A stretch of DNA of 64,000 nucleotides from Mimachlamys varia (lineage: Eukaryota > Mollusca > Bivalvia > Pectinida > Pectinidae): NCBI GenBank assembly GCA_947623455.1, contig OX392527.1, positions 27,520,201 to 27,584,200 of the forward strand, read 5' to 3'. A program made the translations under genes and the position numbers. Positions 36,996 to 50,400 of the stretch are shown here, in pieces (positions within the stretch are counted from its first letter, which is position 1; each line of letters begins with the position of its first letter). The notes beneath the pieces are model-generated. The model ran no database searches, was not told the origin of the DNA, and saw only the letters and a program-made list of their open reading frames with translations.

Positions 36996-39471
36996 TAAAG
37001 AAGCAGTTGAAATCACATCATAACTTAAGTGACCTTTAGCTGCTTTCAATAACACAGGACCAGGTCAAGTATGTAACTGTTAGGTACCAGTTTAATATCT
37101 TCGCTCAGTTAATATGAAGATTTTGTTTTCCTGATAAAGAGCCGCTAAAATTTTGTTTTTCATTGAAATGTCGGCCTGTTTACTATTAGTCATATATATA
37201 CAGACAATAGGCTTAAGTTTAATCTCAAGCAAAAGGAAAGTCAATTCCAATGTTCAGGACTTTGGTTTGCTCAGTCAAGCTGAGTACAGTTCCTATAACC
37301 TACCAAAAATGGATGAACAGTGAACACAAGCTAAAAGCAAGCATTTTCCAAGAAAGGTGTTAGGAAGCCAAAAATAGTTAGAAAAATACATGTTCGATGT
37401 GAGAAATGTAGCAAATGGGTCCACAAGCTTTTATGTGGGATTTTTTATGGCTTCCCATGCAAAGGGTTCAAAAGTAAATCTCCAATTCTGCATGAAACAG
37501 GCATACATGTACATGTATATGATATTTCGGGAATTAATGATCTGCAAGAAACAAAAGTTGATAGCCATTATCTATTTTGGTATGCAACATAATACTGTGT
37601 CTTGATGAAACAACTTTGTGTCTATACATTAGATATTAGCTAAATTATATCATGGATTCTTTTTTATTTTTTTTATTCAATATCAAAAGTCATGAAAACC
37701 ATATTTTTTTATTTGTGACAAAGCTTTCTTATTGGAACCTGAATATAATGTCTAAAGTCCATACATACAACAGTGGTCGAGATGTGTTTGGTACTTTATG
37801 TTAAAGTCAGAGGTTGTTATGTTGTTCTTGTTGATTTCTCATTATGATCCTACATTCAAACATAACATACATGCATGAAATAATGGTCAAGATAGAATGT
37901 GTTATTTTAATACCTAGGGACAGATGCACAAGGTGAATTTTTTATACCTAACTTTTCTCCAACTTCAGATACAATTTTGTATCACCTTGACTCACTCCTG
38001 TTATCTTACATGAATAACTGGTGTAAGCAGTATATAGGCCCAATGGGCCTGTTGCTACAATTTGATGATGACAATGAACTATATATTGTTTTATTTCGTA
38101 AATATTGACATCATTAGTTTGCTGAGGAAACCATTTTTTCAACCTTACAGTTTCTCGCATATTTTGTCAGTTTCTTAGCATTTCAATGACGTCACCCAAA
38201 AGTGATGTAACTCTTTGTTTACAGAAAGACCAGATTGCTCTGTGTATGTGTTGATTGTTGACTTTTACAATATCTGTTGACTTGCTGTTAAAGTGTAGTC
38301 ATTATTGTTTTAATACAAAAATACAGTTCTTTTTAACTAAGGTTACTGTATGCTGGGAAATGTTTTCCTGGTCAAACTTAAGCCTTCAATTGTAGTCCTG
38401 TGCTATCATCTCATGCATCATGATTCATTTTAATGGTATGTGTGTATTTTTACTGGTATTTGTTTTAATTATAAATCATCCTTATTACAAAGTGAGAAAA
38501 CAATAAAAGTCAAACCTGTGGCATAAACTTCCTGGTGCAAATATACATTTTTTTTAATATGAAACACTTATTGAATTTGCATGTCATTCTTGCGCAGGGG
38601 CCATGCCAATCTTCTCTGTATTAATGTACCAATTATATGTACTGCCGAAGCAATGTTTTGTTTGATGTATTTATATGCGAATAAGATTTATATGGCATAT
38701 TTCTTATGCGATATACACAATACAACACAAGAGTAACTTTTTTTTTGCAGAACTTTTAATTTTTCTTAAGTTGTCATGTAGTGTACACAAATTTCAAGGC
38801 AAAATTGTGTTTGTTCTCTTTAAGACAAGCAAAGATGGAGATACATATTTTGTGATGTATCTTTTAGAACTTAGCTATCGCATGTTATTATTAACAGCCA
38901 AATCATCGATTTCATAATATTCAGTATAGCACATGTAGGTTATGATTAAGTTTCTTTATATTCTTTGTACATTTTATCAAGAGGATATACTGCTGATCAT
39001 ATCATTTTCATTAATTAAGTCCCTTCAAATAAGTTTTAGGCTTATTCAAGTTTTAAATTGCTCACTGAGCCACAAGGGCCAAGTGAGCTTACAATTTACA
39101 TAGTACAGCATCCCTCATCTATCTGTTGTCCGACTTGTCAACTTCTTCCATTGAACTAGATAGGATACCGATGTTCATTAAATACTTAGTGTGTGGACAT
39201 ATCCAGAAATATCACTTTAATCAATTTCAGAGTATTTTTGGGGATGAAATATTTCTTTTTTTGTGTTCCTCTGTGTTTATTAACAGTTCACATTCCAACA
39301 TATTTTCAGAAAGCACCACAGCTGATTTCATAAAATGTTTAGACTAGAAATGTCTGTGAGACATAAATGCCCCTGCTCCCATATGGGGGGCATAAAAAGT
39401 TTTTGTGCCTAACGACAAACCCAAATAATGTGAATTACATGATTACAGTACCCTTATAGGAATTCAGAGGG
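36996..39471. other. Intergenic stretch between IKK and MINPP1
   Basis: Apart from the U6-like sequence, no coding or structured feature was recognised; the region is AT-rich with T-runs. Confidence 0.45.
38556..38655 (-). pseudogene. U6 snRNA-like sequence, probably a retropseudogene
   Basis: On the minus strand the segment reads like spliceosomal U6: TTGCTTCGGCAGTACATATA, then ATACAGAGAAGATT, then CATGGCCCCTGCGCAAGAAT and ATGCAAATTC. The ACAGAGA box is intact. The AGC catalytic triad of U6 reads GGC here, the segment between the 5' hairpin and the ACAGAGA box is altered, and the 3' end runs into a tract of A instead of U. These features suggest a reverse-transcribed, dead copy. A TATAAATA about 20-25 bp upstream keeps open a variant Pol III gene. 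Confidence 0.8.
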
Positions 39472-39620
39472 TAGGGGACAAAGTGGCTCATAAAATAATT
39501 GTTAGTCAGTATAGATGAGGTATAGGGGACAAAGTGGCTCATAAAATAATTGTTAGTCAGTATAGATGAGGGATAGGGGACAAAGTGGCTCATAAAATAA
39601 TTGTTAGTCAGTATAGATGA
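39472..39620. repeat. 51-bp tandem repeat (3 copies)
   Basis: TAGGGGACAAAGTGGCTCAT and the following AATTGTTAGTCAGTATAGAT repeat exactly at 51-bp steps (39472, 39523, 39574). Confidence 0.9.
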
Positions 39621-40639
39621 ATGCCAAATTATTTGTGAGAATGTGAGAGGTTAAAAATTAAGAGTTGGTAAACATGTTTGTCAATATACGTTGTTCTACA
39701 AGCAAATGTGATAGTTTTCCTTGTACAAAATTCAGGTATAAATACTGTAAAAGTTGCAATTTTTGCTTTTGACTCCATAATTGTTGTGGTATGGAAATTT
39801 ATCTGTAAAAATCAACATATTCTGTAAATATACGTATAGATATAATTTTCTCATGCAAAATCGCAAAAATTTCCACTTTTACAATAATATTTTTACCCTA
39901 TTGTATATGTTTGGAATGAAAGAAGTCATTTAGTGATGGCTCGATCATTGTCATGTCCAGCCATCAAAATGATAATAAAATTATTTAAAATGATACAACT
40001 TGTTCCTGTTATGTTTTTATAATTGAACCTCACCCAAATACAGGTAAATTTCAAGTGTTTGAGGTAGATATCAAATTGTTACCTAACACTCATCTGCTCC
40101 TACCATCCCAATCAGCTTAACTGTGCTTTTCAGTTTTGCCACATTCTGATTATGGAAACTATATTATTTCCAGTAGATTAAAATACAATGTCACCAGTCG
40201 AGTCTAACTGGTAACTGGCAAATAACCAAGTTTAGTTCCACAGTACAATACAATGCCAGGTAGCTTGCTAGAGTCAAGTTTGCTTGTAGATAAAACGTTA
40301 GGAATGAAAATGTCTTTTCAAAGTAGATATCAAGTTGATTAAATAAATGATCATAAGATTTATCTAATCATGAGTGTTTATCTTGAAATATTTCTCAGTT
40401 TTAAATTTGCTATTACCTAACATGACATTTAAACTAATGATAAATATTTATCCCTGCATGCTTGAAAAACATATAGCTCAATTCCATTGTTATATAACAT
40501 GTATGTCAACATTTTGAATGGAGCAATGCAAGTGTCTATGAATTGTAAGAGAACTTGCTGAAAATGAATATATCATTTACTTTTGAAGAAAAGTGGAATA
40601 TATCAATGATAAAACGAAGCCCAATTGGTCTGTATCTCT

Positions 40640-41640
40640 CCCTTGTAATTTTAAAGTGATCTAAAATCTACAACTGCAAGACATTCAAAAACATGTTAAA
40701 ATTTAAAACTATTTGACCCCAGTGACCTTGAAAGTATGACAAGGCTTTTTTTACTTGTACATGTGTATAACTTTGTTTAGCTCCTTCCAAGGAACCTAGC
40801 CACCAGCTAAATATCAGGCCTTTTGGAATTTCTGAAGAAGTGGTTTAAAATGTTTTACATAATTTGACGCCTCTAACCATGGAAGGTCAAAAAACTTTTT
40901 TTTTTCACAAAATTTGTTCGACCTCTTCCAAGGAAACTACCAGCAAAGTATCATGTCTCTATGCCTCCGAGTATTTCATCAGAAATAGTTTGAAGGTTTT
41001 GACATCTGACCACAGTGACCTTAAAGGATTAAGTCAAATTTTATTTTCTTCAGCAAACATTTTCCAAGCAAGTTATCTGCCAAATATCATGTTGCTAGAC
41101 CTTTCCGTATTTCAGAAGTTGTTTGAAGGTTTTGACCCTGTGACTTTGAAATTAGAATAAAATAATTTTGTTCAAATCCAAGGAACTGTGCATGCATAAT
41201 CAGCCAGATATCATGTCCCTAGGCCTTGTGGTATTACAGAAGTCGTTTGAAACTTTTGCCATATTTTACCTGTGACCTTGAAAATACCTACATTTGTAAG
41301 TTAAAGTTATTTTCTTTTGCTTATATATGTTTTTCGACTCTTTTAAATCCTTTGAATCTACTAGTTAACTGTCATGTCTCTAGGCCAATACAAGTATTTT
41401 AGAAGAGGTCATTTGAAGGTTGAATTGACATGCTTGACCCCTGTGACCTCGGAAGCACATATCGAAGTTAAAAATTTATTTTACAAACTTATAATTTGTT
41501 CAGTCTTTTCAAAGGAATCTAGATCAAGAATTCATATGCACGCAGCCACTTGCTTTTTGTTAGAATATATGAAGGTCGATCTGCTGTCATTTTCAAGAAA
41601 TCCGTTATGGTTACAAATCTTTTAACATATAAAAAAGTTC
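40640..41640 (+). repeat. TGACCTTGAAA dispersed repeat family, plus orientation
   Basis: Recurring blocks combine GTGACCTTGAAA, TTCCAAGGAA, AAATATCATGTC(C/T)CTAGGCC and GAAGTNGTTTGAAG at about 150-180-bp steps. The same family occurs at 48.48-49.85 kb and, inverted, at 54.95-55.48 kb. The small open frames here are decayed repeat. Confidence 0.65.
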
Positions 41641-42293
41641 TGTTTAAAAATAAAAATCTTTATTGTCAACAAATCTGTTCCGCAGGTCATAAATGACCAT
41701 AAAATCCCTTCAACATGTTTAATGAAGCACCTGAGATAAAGTACACTCACACAGCTAGCTAGCTCAATTTACATGTATTAGAATATCAGAGTACATTAAA
41801 TAACAGAGGAGCTCAAATAGTAACAATGAAATATGATTCAATTTAAGGAAAAGGTTTGTACAAAGTATTAGCTGTTTTTGAAAATGGTTTTTACCAGGTA
41901 CTTTAGTTACGACACATATACATGCCATTGACATCTGAATAAGCTTTTTAAGAGTATAAGATTAATAGATACAATATCATCAGTTGTTAGAAAACTTAAG
42001 AGTATATGATGTGAATAAACAACAATGCTGCCATTAAAGCAGTTGTTTGAAGAAAAAGAATAAAAATATAGTACTTGGTATTGCCTTGGAGCTATACTAG
42101 AAAAAGAATGTATGCATGGAGGATAAAGATCGAGGCACTTTGCAGTGACACCCAGTCACCCATATCAAATTTAATTTTATCTAGTCTTCACTTGACCATT
42201 TTGCTTTTTAAAAAATCATAGACCCCCAACACTCAACATGGCCTCCTTCTCCTTGCACATCCCCACCTTACCCAAGACTACTTACATTATATA

Positions 42294-42710
42294 TAGAGGT
42301 TACAAAATGAGTGGCTGTTGGATATGGAATTTATTTTAGTTGAGTTAAAGCTTGTGTCTTTTGTAACTCAAAAATAATTAACGAATAAATTCCATATCCA
42401 TTAACCACGAGTCGTGTGACCTGTTTCTACCACAATACTATTAAATCGCAGTGGCAGTGTTGTTTTCTGTGAATCACAGATGATATTTGCACAAAAACAC
42501 ATCATCTCATATATATTCCTGCTAAATTGTGACAATGTCAACAATCAATGACGATTGTTGACAACCTGATTTCCAGTCAAATTTCAACTTCTCAACCAAT
42601 TGAAAGTCCGGAAGGTCATATTCCACTAGTGGTATATAACATATATTTATCCAATAGTCAGCACATTTATACAATGGTCTGAGAGTGGAAAAACAAGGTA
42701 TTGTGGTTGA
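42294..42710. mobile_element. Fold-back MITE, inverted copy
   Basis: Reads TAGAGGTTACAAAATGAGTG, then a fold-back (GGATATGGAATTTATT against AATAAATTCCATATCC), then CTACCACAATA and an ATTGTGGTTG end. It is the inverted counterpart of the copy at 6337-6790. Confidence 0.75.
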
Positions 42711-42820
42711 CATATATTTCTGGAATAGCCCTTACCATCACAAGAATACTGACAGGGGAGAGGCCACACAGTAAACCTGTTCTTACATTCCCATGTAAGC
42801 AATAGCCAATCATCTTCAGG

Positions 42821-42972
42821 TTCACAATACTGGCAATATATAGCATATTGCATGTACATGCAGTGTACCCTCGACCTATCACCACCCGAATCTACCGCCA
42901 CCCTCAAATACTGCCACCTAAACCTCTAGAACGGATTCACAATACTGGCAATATATAGCATTGCATGTACAT
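42821..42972. repeat. MITE fragment between 37-39-bp direct repeats
   Basis: A 76-bp piece of the CCGCCACC-rich MITE (42860-42935) sits between two copies of the same flank, TTCACAATACTGGCAATATA and onward (42821-42859 and 42936-42972). The flanking duplication is much longer than a transposase target duplication. Confidence 0.8.
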
Positions 42973-43076
42973 TTAAAGATTGAACAAAATGCCAATAACC
43001 ACTTTTAGTATCACAGGTACCAAGGGTATATACATAAACATGTAAGAAAATAACCAGACCAACAGAACAAAAGTTA

Positions 43077-43537
43077 TACAGTGGATTCCACATAATATCA
43101 CCCCTGTTAATATCACATTCCTCTTTATATCATGTTTTTCCCAAGCACCATTTTTCTCTCTATAATCTATGAAATTTTATTTGGTTAATATCATGTATTT
43201 TGAGGTGAATTCCTCTTAATATCATGTTTTTTTTAACTAATCACATAAAATATCCAGAAAATGATGGCATTTCCATTGATTTCAGATATACCTTGTACAA
43301 AATGTTGCATAGAAAATTCAAAATAACCCCCAAAATGTTCTTTATTTGAAATAATGTTATCTATTTATATTGAAACATCTTCATATGTGACTTGAATAGC
43401 TTACTTTTAGTTTTAGTTATGGAGATTGGAAATGCACTAGCTTTAGTGGAAAAGATGTTTCTCTTAATATCACATTCCTGTTAATATCATGTTTTTGTCT
43501 GACAAATGCAACATGATATAAAGAGGAGTCCACTGTA
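43077..43537. mobile_element. CAGTG-ended MITE, copy 2
   Basis: A 461-bp relative of the element at 1215-1673, in the same orientation. It starts TACAGTGGATTCCACATAAT and ends AAGAGGAGTCCACTGTA, with TA at both ends. Confidence 0.75.
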
Positions 43538-44295
43538 TCAAGAAAGCGTTTGTGGCTATCTTGGAATAGGGTATTTAGCAATTATGAATGGTCTTTTAAT
43601 CTGGAAGTATATATACTACTATTTTATTTATGCCAACTCAACAACTGGACCTAAAAGAACAAAATATTATTAAAATTAATTCACAAGAAATGAAATAACT
43701 ACTAATTTCGGGATGGTAGTGATATTATGAATTGAAGGTAAAAACAGATTCATCTCACAAGACTTATATTATAAGACACATGTACCAGTACTTTGAAAGT
43801 TATCAAAGAGCACTTGGAGTTTCACATTAAAGATTTGCTTTTGTCTCTTATCAAAGCTCTGCACTGATATACAGGATTCTGTTGTATCCAAAATATAGTC
43901 AACTAGCTCATATCAGCCACAAAGAGTGGTTTGTAGGCACATAATCCAAGGTAATAGAATAAGCATGTATATTGATCAGTGTAACTCTTGAATTTTAAAA
44001 CATAACAATGGACTATTATATAATGTTGCACTCATTTCGATACTCTAGGTTTAACGCTCACTTTTTCTTTCCTAGAATATTTAAACATTTCATGCAAAAA
44101 TCACAGGTTCAATGTACAAAGTTTGAACAGAGATGAAAACAGCCAATTGTGAAAAAGGAGGAAACCCACATTTTAAAGAGGTTTTAATGGGAAATTTAAA
44201 GAAATAATATTGCAACAAAATTATCAAAAAGGAGGAATTCCTCCTTTTGGAGGAGGATTTTCATCCCTGTTTGAAGTTGGGTATCATTTTTCTTC

Positions 44296-44301
44296 TTTAT
44301 T
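44296..44301 (-). terminator. Candidate poly(A) signal of MINPP1
   Basis: TTTATT on the plus strand reads AATAAA on the minus strand, about 163 nt after the MINPP1 stop codon. It is the first such hexamer downstream that I noticed. Confidence 0.45.
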
Positions 44302-44463
44302 CCTCAGGAGACAGCTAATATCAGCCTTTAAAGATTGGTCAGGTCCCCCCCACCCGATAATAAAGCTAGCTGTGTGCCTTCAAAAGTAAGCATAACTCCT
44401 GGAATATTGAAGATAGACCTATGATATCAGAAATCCTATTGTTAATTAGTCTTTTAAGTCTTT

Positions 44464-47400
44464 TCAAAGCTCATCATGGTCTTTGATGATTTTGTTGACT
44501 TCACAGACCTGGCCAAAGTCACATTTATCTATTAAGTGTGAGTAGTACTTTCTTACATCAGTGTACCTACAGAAAACCTCTCCACAAGCTGGGATTGTAA
44601 TTGCCTCCTCATTGACATACATCTTCACATAGATGCTTTCTTCATCATCACTATCATTATCATCATCATCATCATCATCATCATCAACATCCACCTGCTC
44701 ATCACTGTCACATTCGAACAAAACGAAGGCAATGTTTGCTGCAAAAGGTGCAATTTTACTACTCCTGAAAAGCCTGTTTGGATGTCTTTCAAAATTGCTT
44801 GCAATCAGTGGCTCCGAATCTTTAAACAATCCCAAAGCTGCATATAATGGTAACAAAGTCTCTGCATGTGCAAATCGAAACAATCCCACCGTAAAACTGC
44901 AAAATCAATTAAAGACAAAAATAAATATAATTGTAATAGCAAATGTTTGGCATAAAGAAACACATGATTTTAACATTGCATGAAAATAAGCATGTACAGC
45001 AATAGGTAACTATCATTAAAGGGGCATCCTGCGAAAGCCTATATGCCTGTTCTTGAATATACATGGCGACTGCACTACTTATTATATTTTGTGTGTCTAT
45101 ATTGACCACTCTCAAAATTGCAGTCCTCGGGAGAGCCCCAATAAAACTAGTGGTGATGACGCAACATGACAGGTTTGTTGCAAGTCGCATGTGACCGATT
45201 TTACAAAGGGGCCATAAGGGAGGGGATGCGTAATGTATACGGCTGATGAAACAGACAAAGTTTGAATCACATTCACATTATAATCAGACATCAATTGCAC
45301 ACATACCAATATTCAAATAATGAATAATTGTTGGCATATTGGCATCATTTATCGACACCAGGAATTATCTATATTATATTTACCGAAACCGGAAAAATGG
45401 GTACGGAATATGGCCATGGTACAAACCTTTATTTATGTAAAAGGTAATATTCACAAATCCAACTTTTCAGATGATTTCATAAAATGTATGTAGAATGCAT
45501 TGAAAAATACAAAAATAAAAATTACATGAAATGCTTGCGATTTTTTTTATAACTCAATGTCTTGAGGATTTTTTTTTTAAGACTATCCATACATACATTC
45601 ATATTCATATTATACATTCATATTCATTTAAATTTAATATATATCCAGCTTTCAGCGTCTTCATACATGAACACTTATCACGGAATGCGAATAAATAAGT
45701 CCATGCACTCAATGGACATATAATGCACTCCACACTAAACATGACTACTTGTATATCAGATTTGGAACTGTGGAAATGCTTATAGCTACCCGTTATGAAT
45801 ATGTTATGATGATTCCGCTTTCTTTTTACATATTTTTAATGTCTTGTAAAGGGATGTTGACCTTTTCATAAAAAAAAATGCAGGCATGGAAAAATATATT
45901 GTATATGTTTGGGTTTTTTCCTCCCTGTTATGTATATATTCATATCAAATTCAATACCAGGGTTGCAACCCAATGATATTTGTACCTTCACTAATTTATA
46001 GATTAGGTATGAATATCACTTTTTTTCGTGTGTGAAGACATATTTTTTTATTCCTTTTGTCCAAATTGAAGCTGTAAGTACTTTTTCTGTTACAGTTTAT
46101 ATTGTATTTGAAAAAATCTGGAACATGAGATATTATAAAGCGAATATTATAAAACAGTACACACTCTTTTAATTACACACACATTTTTTGCAACAGAGGA
46201 CTGAAACAGTTTCCCCTTGGGTAGCCCCAAAACCAAATCAAAGCTTTATTTGTGCATATACCGTTACACAGAAGAAATATATAACATACACACAATAGAG
46301 CAGTTAGTTTCTCTTTTGAATACTTCCCATCTCTCAATATGAGTTCGTAATGTAGTCTTGCGTCATATTTTGTCCATTTGGCAACTTTTCGCTAAGTAGT
46401 TATGGCATATCGCGGTGCAACGGTAATACCAGGTATAGAGTATTTACAACGGAAATGACACTCGCTGTGCGTGCGTTGGTAGGTGGAAACCCCAAGCTGA
46501 AGCGACTGGCCAGACCGTTAGAAATTCCACTAGTTATTTTGAAACTATTCATTTTATGATTACATTTCAGCAAAATCTGATCGTGGTAGTCCATAAGATT
46601 ACCAACTTGATATGTGTATGTAATATTTTGAAAAAAAAATGATGAAAAAAAGCTTACTTTCGCGTGATGCCCCTTTAAAATTGATTTCACATTTTAAACC
46701 TTATAATATCTATATATAATACAAAACTCCCTTTTCCTCCAAAACAAATACTTAAGGCTTATTTAAAGCAGGAGTTTTGACTTGAACAGTCATCATATAA
46801 CTAAATGCCAATAAGAAAACCTTCAGGGAAGGCACAAAGGTCAAGGGTAATGTAGGACTAGCAGAAACATATAGACTTTTTATTGAGTCTTAGGATCATG
46901 TACCAATTATGAGTAAGGTCTGATTATAGCTAGCAACTAAGTAAGCTAGGGTAACGAAATAAAGACAAAGCTAGAACATCACATACTCTTCTCCATCTTC
47001 AAAGTCATTTACAGCATCATCCATCTTCTGGAACATATGTCTTACTAAAGGACAGCTCATGTCTGAACTCAGCTTGTATCCATACGCTTTTTGCCAGTAA
47101 TGCTGTTAAAAAAGAATAGACATCATCACTGTAAAAATATTCATTTATAACCTTACTAGCTTATCATACGGTATGTGTTTACCTCATAATTCATATTTCA
47201 CCCATAATGCATTCACAAATTAATGACATTATCCATGGTTATAGGGCCATACAGCTAGCTACCAGCCAATATCTTTTTGGGGAGCAGACAGTCGGTGCTG
47301 CACTTTCAACACTCACAGCTAGCATTCTATAATTTCTAGCAATGCCCCATCAAATACCCATTTACAGCTGAGCTAGCATCCTCGATATCCAGGGGTTACG

Positions 47401-50400
47401 ACCACCTATGCTCTCTACACCCCTGGAAAATGTCATAGCAAAACTGAAGGCTCTGTATTCACCACCTTGTTGATGAGAAAAAAAGACTGGTTAAACCCTT
47501 TTGATGTACATCAAAAGAATCTTGTGGTCACCTCACAGTAAGATTTGACAAGACTTTGAAGTCGTTAGCGTCTCCTTTGTAATCTTCAAAGGACAGGCAT
47601 GCAGCCAAGCAATTTGTCAGGATTTGTTTTACCTTAGTGTGCCTTCAGATTTGCCATGGCATATTCCAGGGGTGTAGAGAGCATAGGTGATCATTGTGTA
47701 AATTAACATGTTCAAAGATACAATATATGTACAGTGCCATGCCGCAATGCTGTATGTGACTAAAACTCAGAACCCTTTGGTCAAGAGCCGAGTGTCCTAC
47801 CACAGGTACTTGACCACTTGCCTCTAACAGGAACCCTTATTATCACTGTGAAATTCAAAGAGAGTCACACATGACCATTAACCAGTTATTAGGCAATTTG
47901 TATTAGTCCTCCAACCCCAACCCCCCCATCTCCGACTCAAAAAAACTATCAATGAGGCACAATCACATATGTGCCATGCAAGTGAGTTTTACAAGACAAG
48001 AAAGGAACACACAATTTAAAGGACTAGTGGTGTTTATACAGTATATATATACCTGGGTACATGTATCTTACCTTTAACATTGACTCAAATAAACTATCTA
48101 GCATACAAAGCAATTATGACTCAAGCCTTCCAGTAAAATTCTGCATCAAAGAAATATCATGGATGAGGCACAATCACATATATATGTGTCATGCAGGTGA
48201 GTTTACAAGAAAGGAACCCACAATTTAAAACTTAAGTGTTTATATACATGTATTATATATTCATGTATCTTACCTTTAAATCATTTAAGTAATCTATAAC
48301 TTCCATATCTTCCTTTTCAAAAAATTGACACCAGTTTGACTTGCCAAAGAATGACAATTCAAAAGCACATATCTGATGAATTGTTTGTACATCATCTGAA
48401 AGCAAAAAACTGAAAAGGTCAAGTGTATAACCACATGAATATGAAACATGAACAAGATGCCCACGTGTTTTTAACGGTTACCTGACTATATGTAATTTTT
48501 GACGATTATTGCTAAAGATATTAACATATTTGACCCCTGTGACCACGAAAGTTGGTCAAAGTCATTCATTTGAAAAAACTTGGAAGCCCTTCATCCAAGC
48601 ATGCTACAGGCCAAATATCAGTACCCTGGTTGATTGGTTAATTGGTTTTATGTCCTATTATAACAGCCAGGGTCATTTAAGGACAGTCTCCCGGTGTATG
48701 CTGTGTGTGTTAGTGTTGAGAGAGTGTGTATTTGGGATGCTGCGGTATGTTCGTGCAAGCCTTCTTGCGATAGTCCTGATCTTTTTGCCGATTTAAAGTG
48801 CTACCACACTGAAGTATACTACCGAAGGCCCCATTAGCCGAACACTTCACGCGGTCACATTATACTGACAACGGGCGAACAAGTCTTTCCAATCCCATAA
48901 TACACTATTACTGAACATCAAGCAGGGAGTAGTTACTACATTTGTTAGAAACTCTGGTATGTGTCGGCCTTGGGACAGAACCAATAGCCTTCCTCAAGGG
49001 GGTGAACACTCAACTAAAGGCCAAAAGTGAGGTTGTGTCAAGGGAGACATTAGGAAGGAGAAAGTTGATAGGATTCCCAGTTCTCGCCTTCTATGATCAT
49101 GCCATGGGGGCAGCAGGTACAATTCTTACGCCCTACCTGCAGGGCGCAGTATCCTGGGCCTTTAGCTTATTGGTTATTGACAAGAAGTTTTTTTGAAGAT
49201 TTAAAAACATTTGACCCCTGTGACCATGAAAGTGGGTCAAGGTTATTCATTTAAACAAACTTGGTGGCCTTTTATCCAAGCAAGCTACAGGCTAAATACC
49301 AATACCCAAGATGGGCCTTTAAGTTTTTGAAAAGAAGTTGCTTGAATATTTTTAAGACATTTGACCTCTGTGACCTTGAAAGTAGGTCAAGGTCATTAAT
49401 AGAAGAAATATTTGTAGCACTCAACGATTTGTATTAACTGACTTAATATAATAACCCTGGACAATTCAGTTATTGAGAACAGATGACCTTGAAAGAAGGT
49501 CAAGGTCATTGGTATGAGGAAATTTTGTAGCATTCTATCCCATGTATGTCAGGGTCAAATTTCATTACCGTTTGGTTATCGAGAAGAAGTTTCTTGAAGA
49601 TTTTAAGACAATTGACTCTTGTGACCTTGAATATAGGTCAAAGTAATTAAAATTAGCAAGATTTGTAGAGCACTGCAACCCTTTGTATTAACTGGCCAAA
49701 TATATCATTACCCTGGACCAATCGGTTAGTGAAAAGATTATTGTTAAAGGTTTTGACCTTGAAAGAAGGTCAAGGGTCGTCATTTGAGGCAATTTTGAAT
49801 CACTCCATTTGGCAAAATATCAGTACCCTAGGTCTTTGGATTGTTGAAGAATTCTTTTGAAGGAGAAGATTACGGATTGTGCACGGCTGATGATGCATTG
49901 CTGACAGCATATGATGAAGGACAAAACACGATGACTGTAGGTAATCCTGACCCTCTGGATCAGATGACCTAACAAGAGATCCCAAAGAGATCTTGGCACC
50001 CACCATCATTGATTTTTCATTCATTCTTAGAAAGGTGGATATTTTCCCTTCTTTTTTTTTAACTTTCATTTATATATTTTATCTTACCGTAGTTCTATTT
50101 TTCTTTCTTTCAGTTATGTATTTTATCCTAGTGCTATGAACTTTGAAATTTCTTGTGAAAACTAATAACAGTTGAAGTAAGGTGTCAAATCAGGAGTTTT
50201 GTTTTTCTGATTCCAAAATCTAAAACTTTAAGAAAGATCCATCTTGTATTTATTAACAAGGGGAACATGCATATGGAATTCAGGACAGATCTATTCAATA
50301 CAAAATATAATAATAACTTTTCATTGTCAAAATCCAAGATGGCTGGCTGTCAGCCATTTTTTTCCCAATCAGTCCCAAAATCAATACAGTAATAAAAGGG

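Noticed and set aside
44633..44983. Serine-rich plus-strand frame opposite MINPP1 exon 4
   Set aside because: Antisense shadow of the poly-Asp-encoding GAT repeat.
48509..49196. Frames of 84-95 codons in MINPP1 intron 1
   Set aside because: They fall within dispersed repeat sequence and change frame and family along their length.
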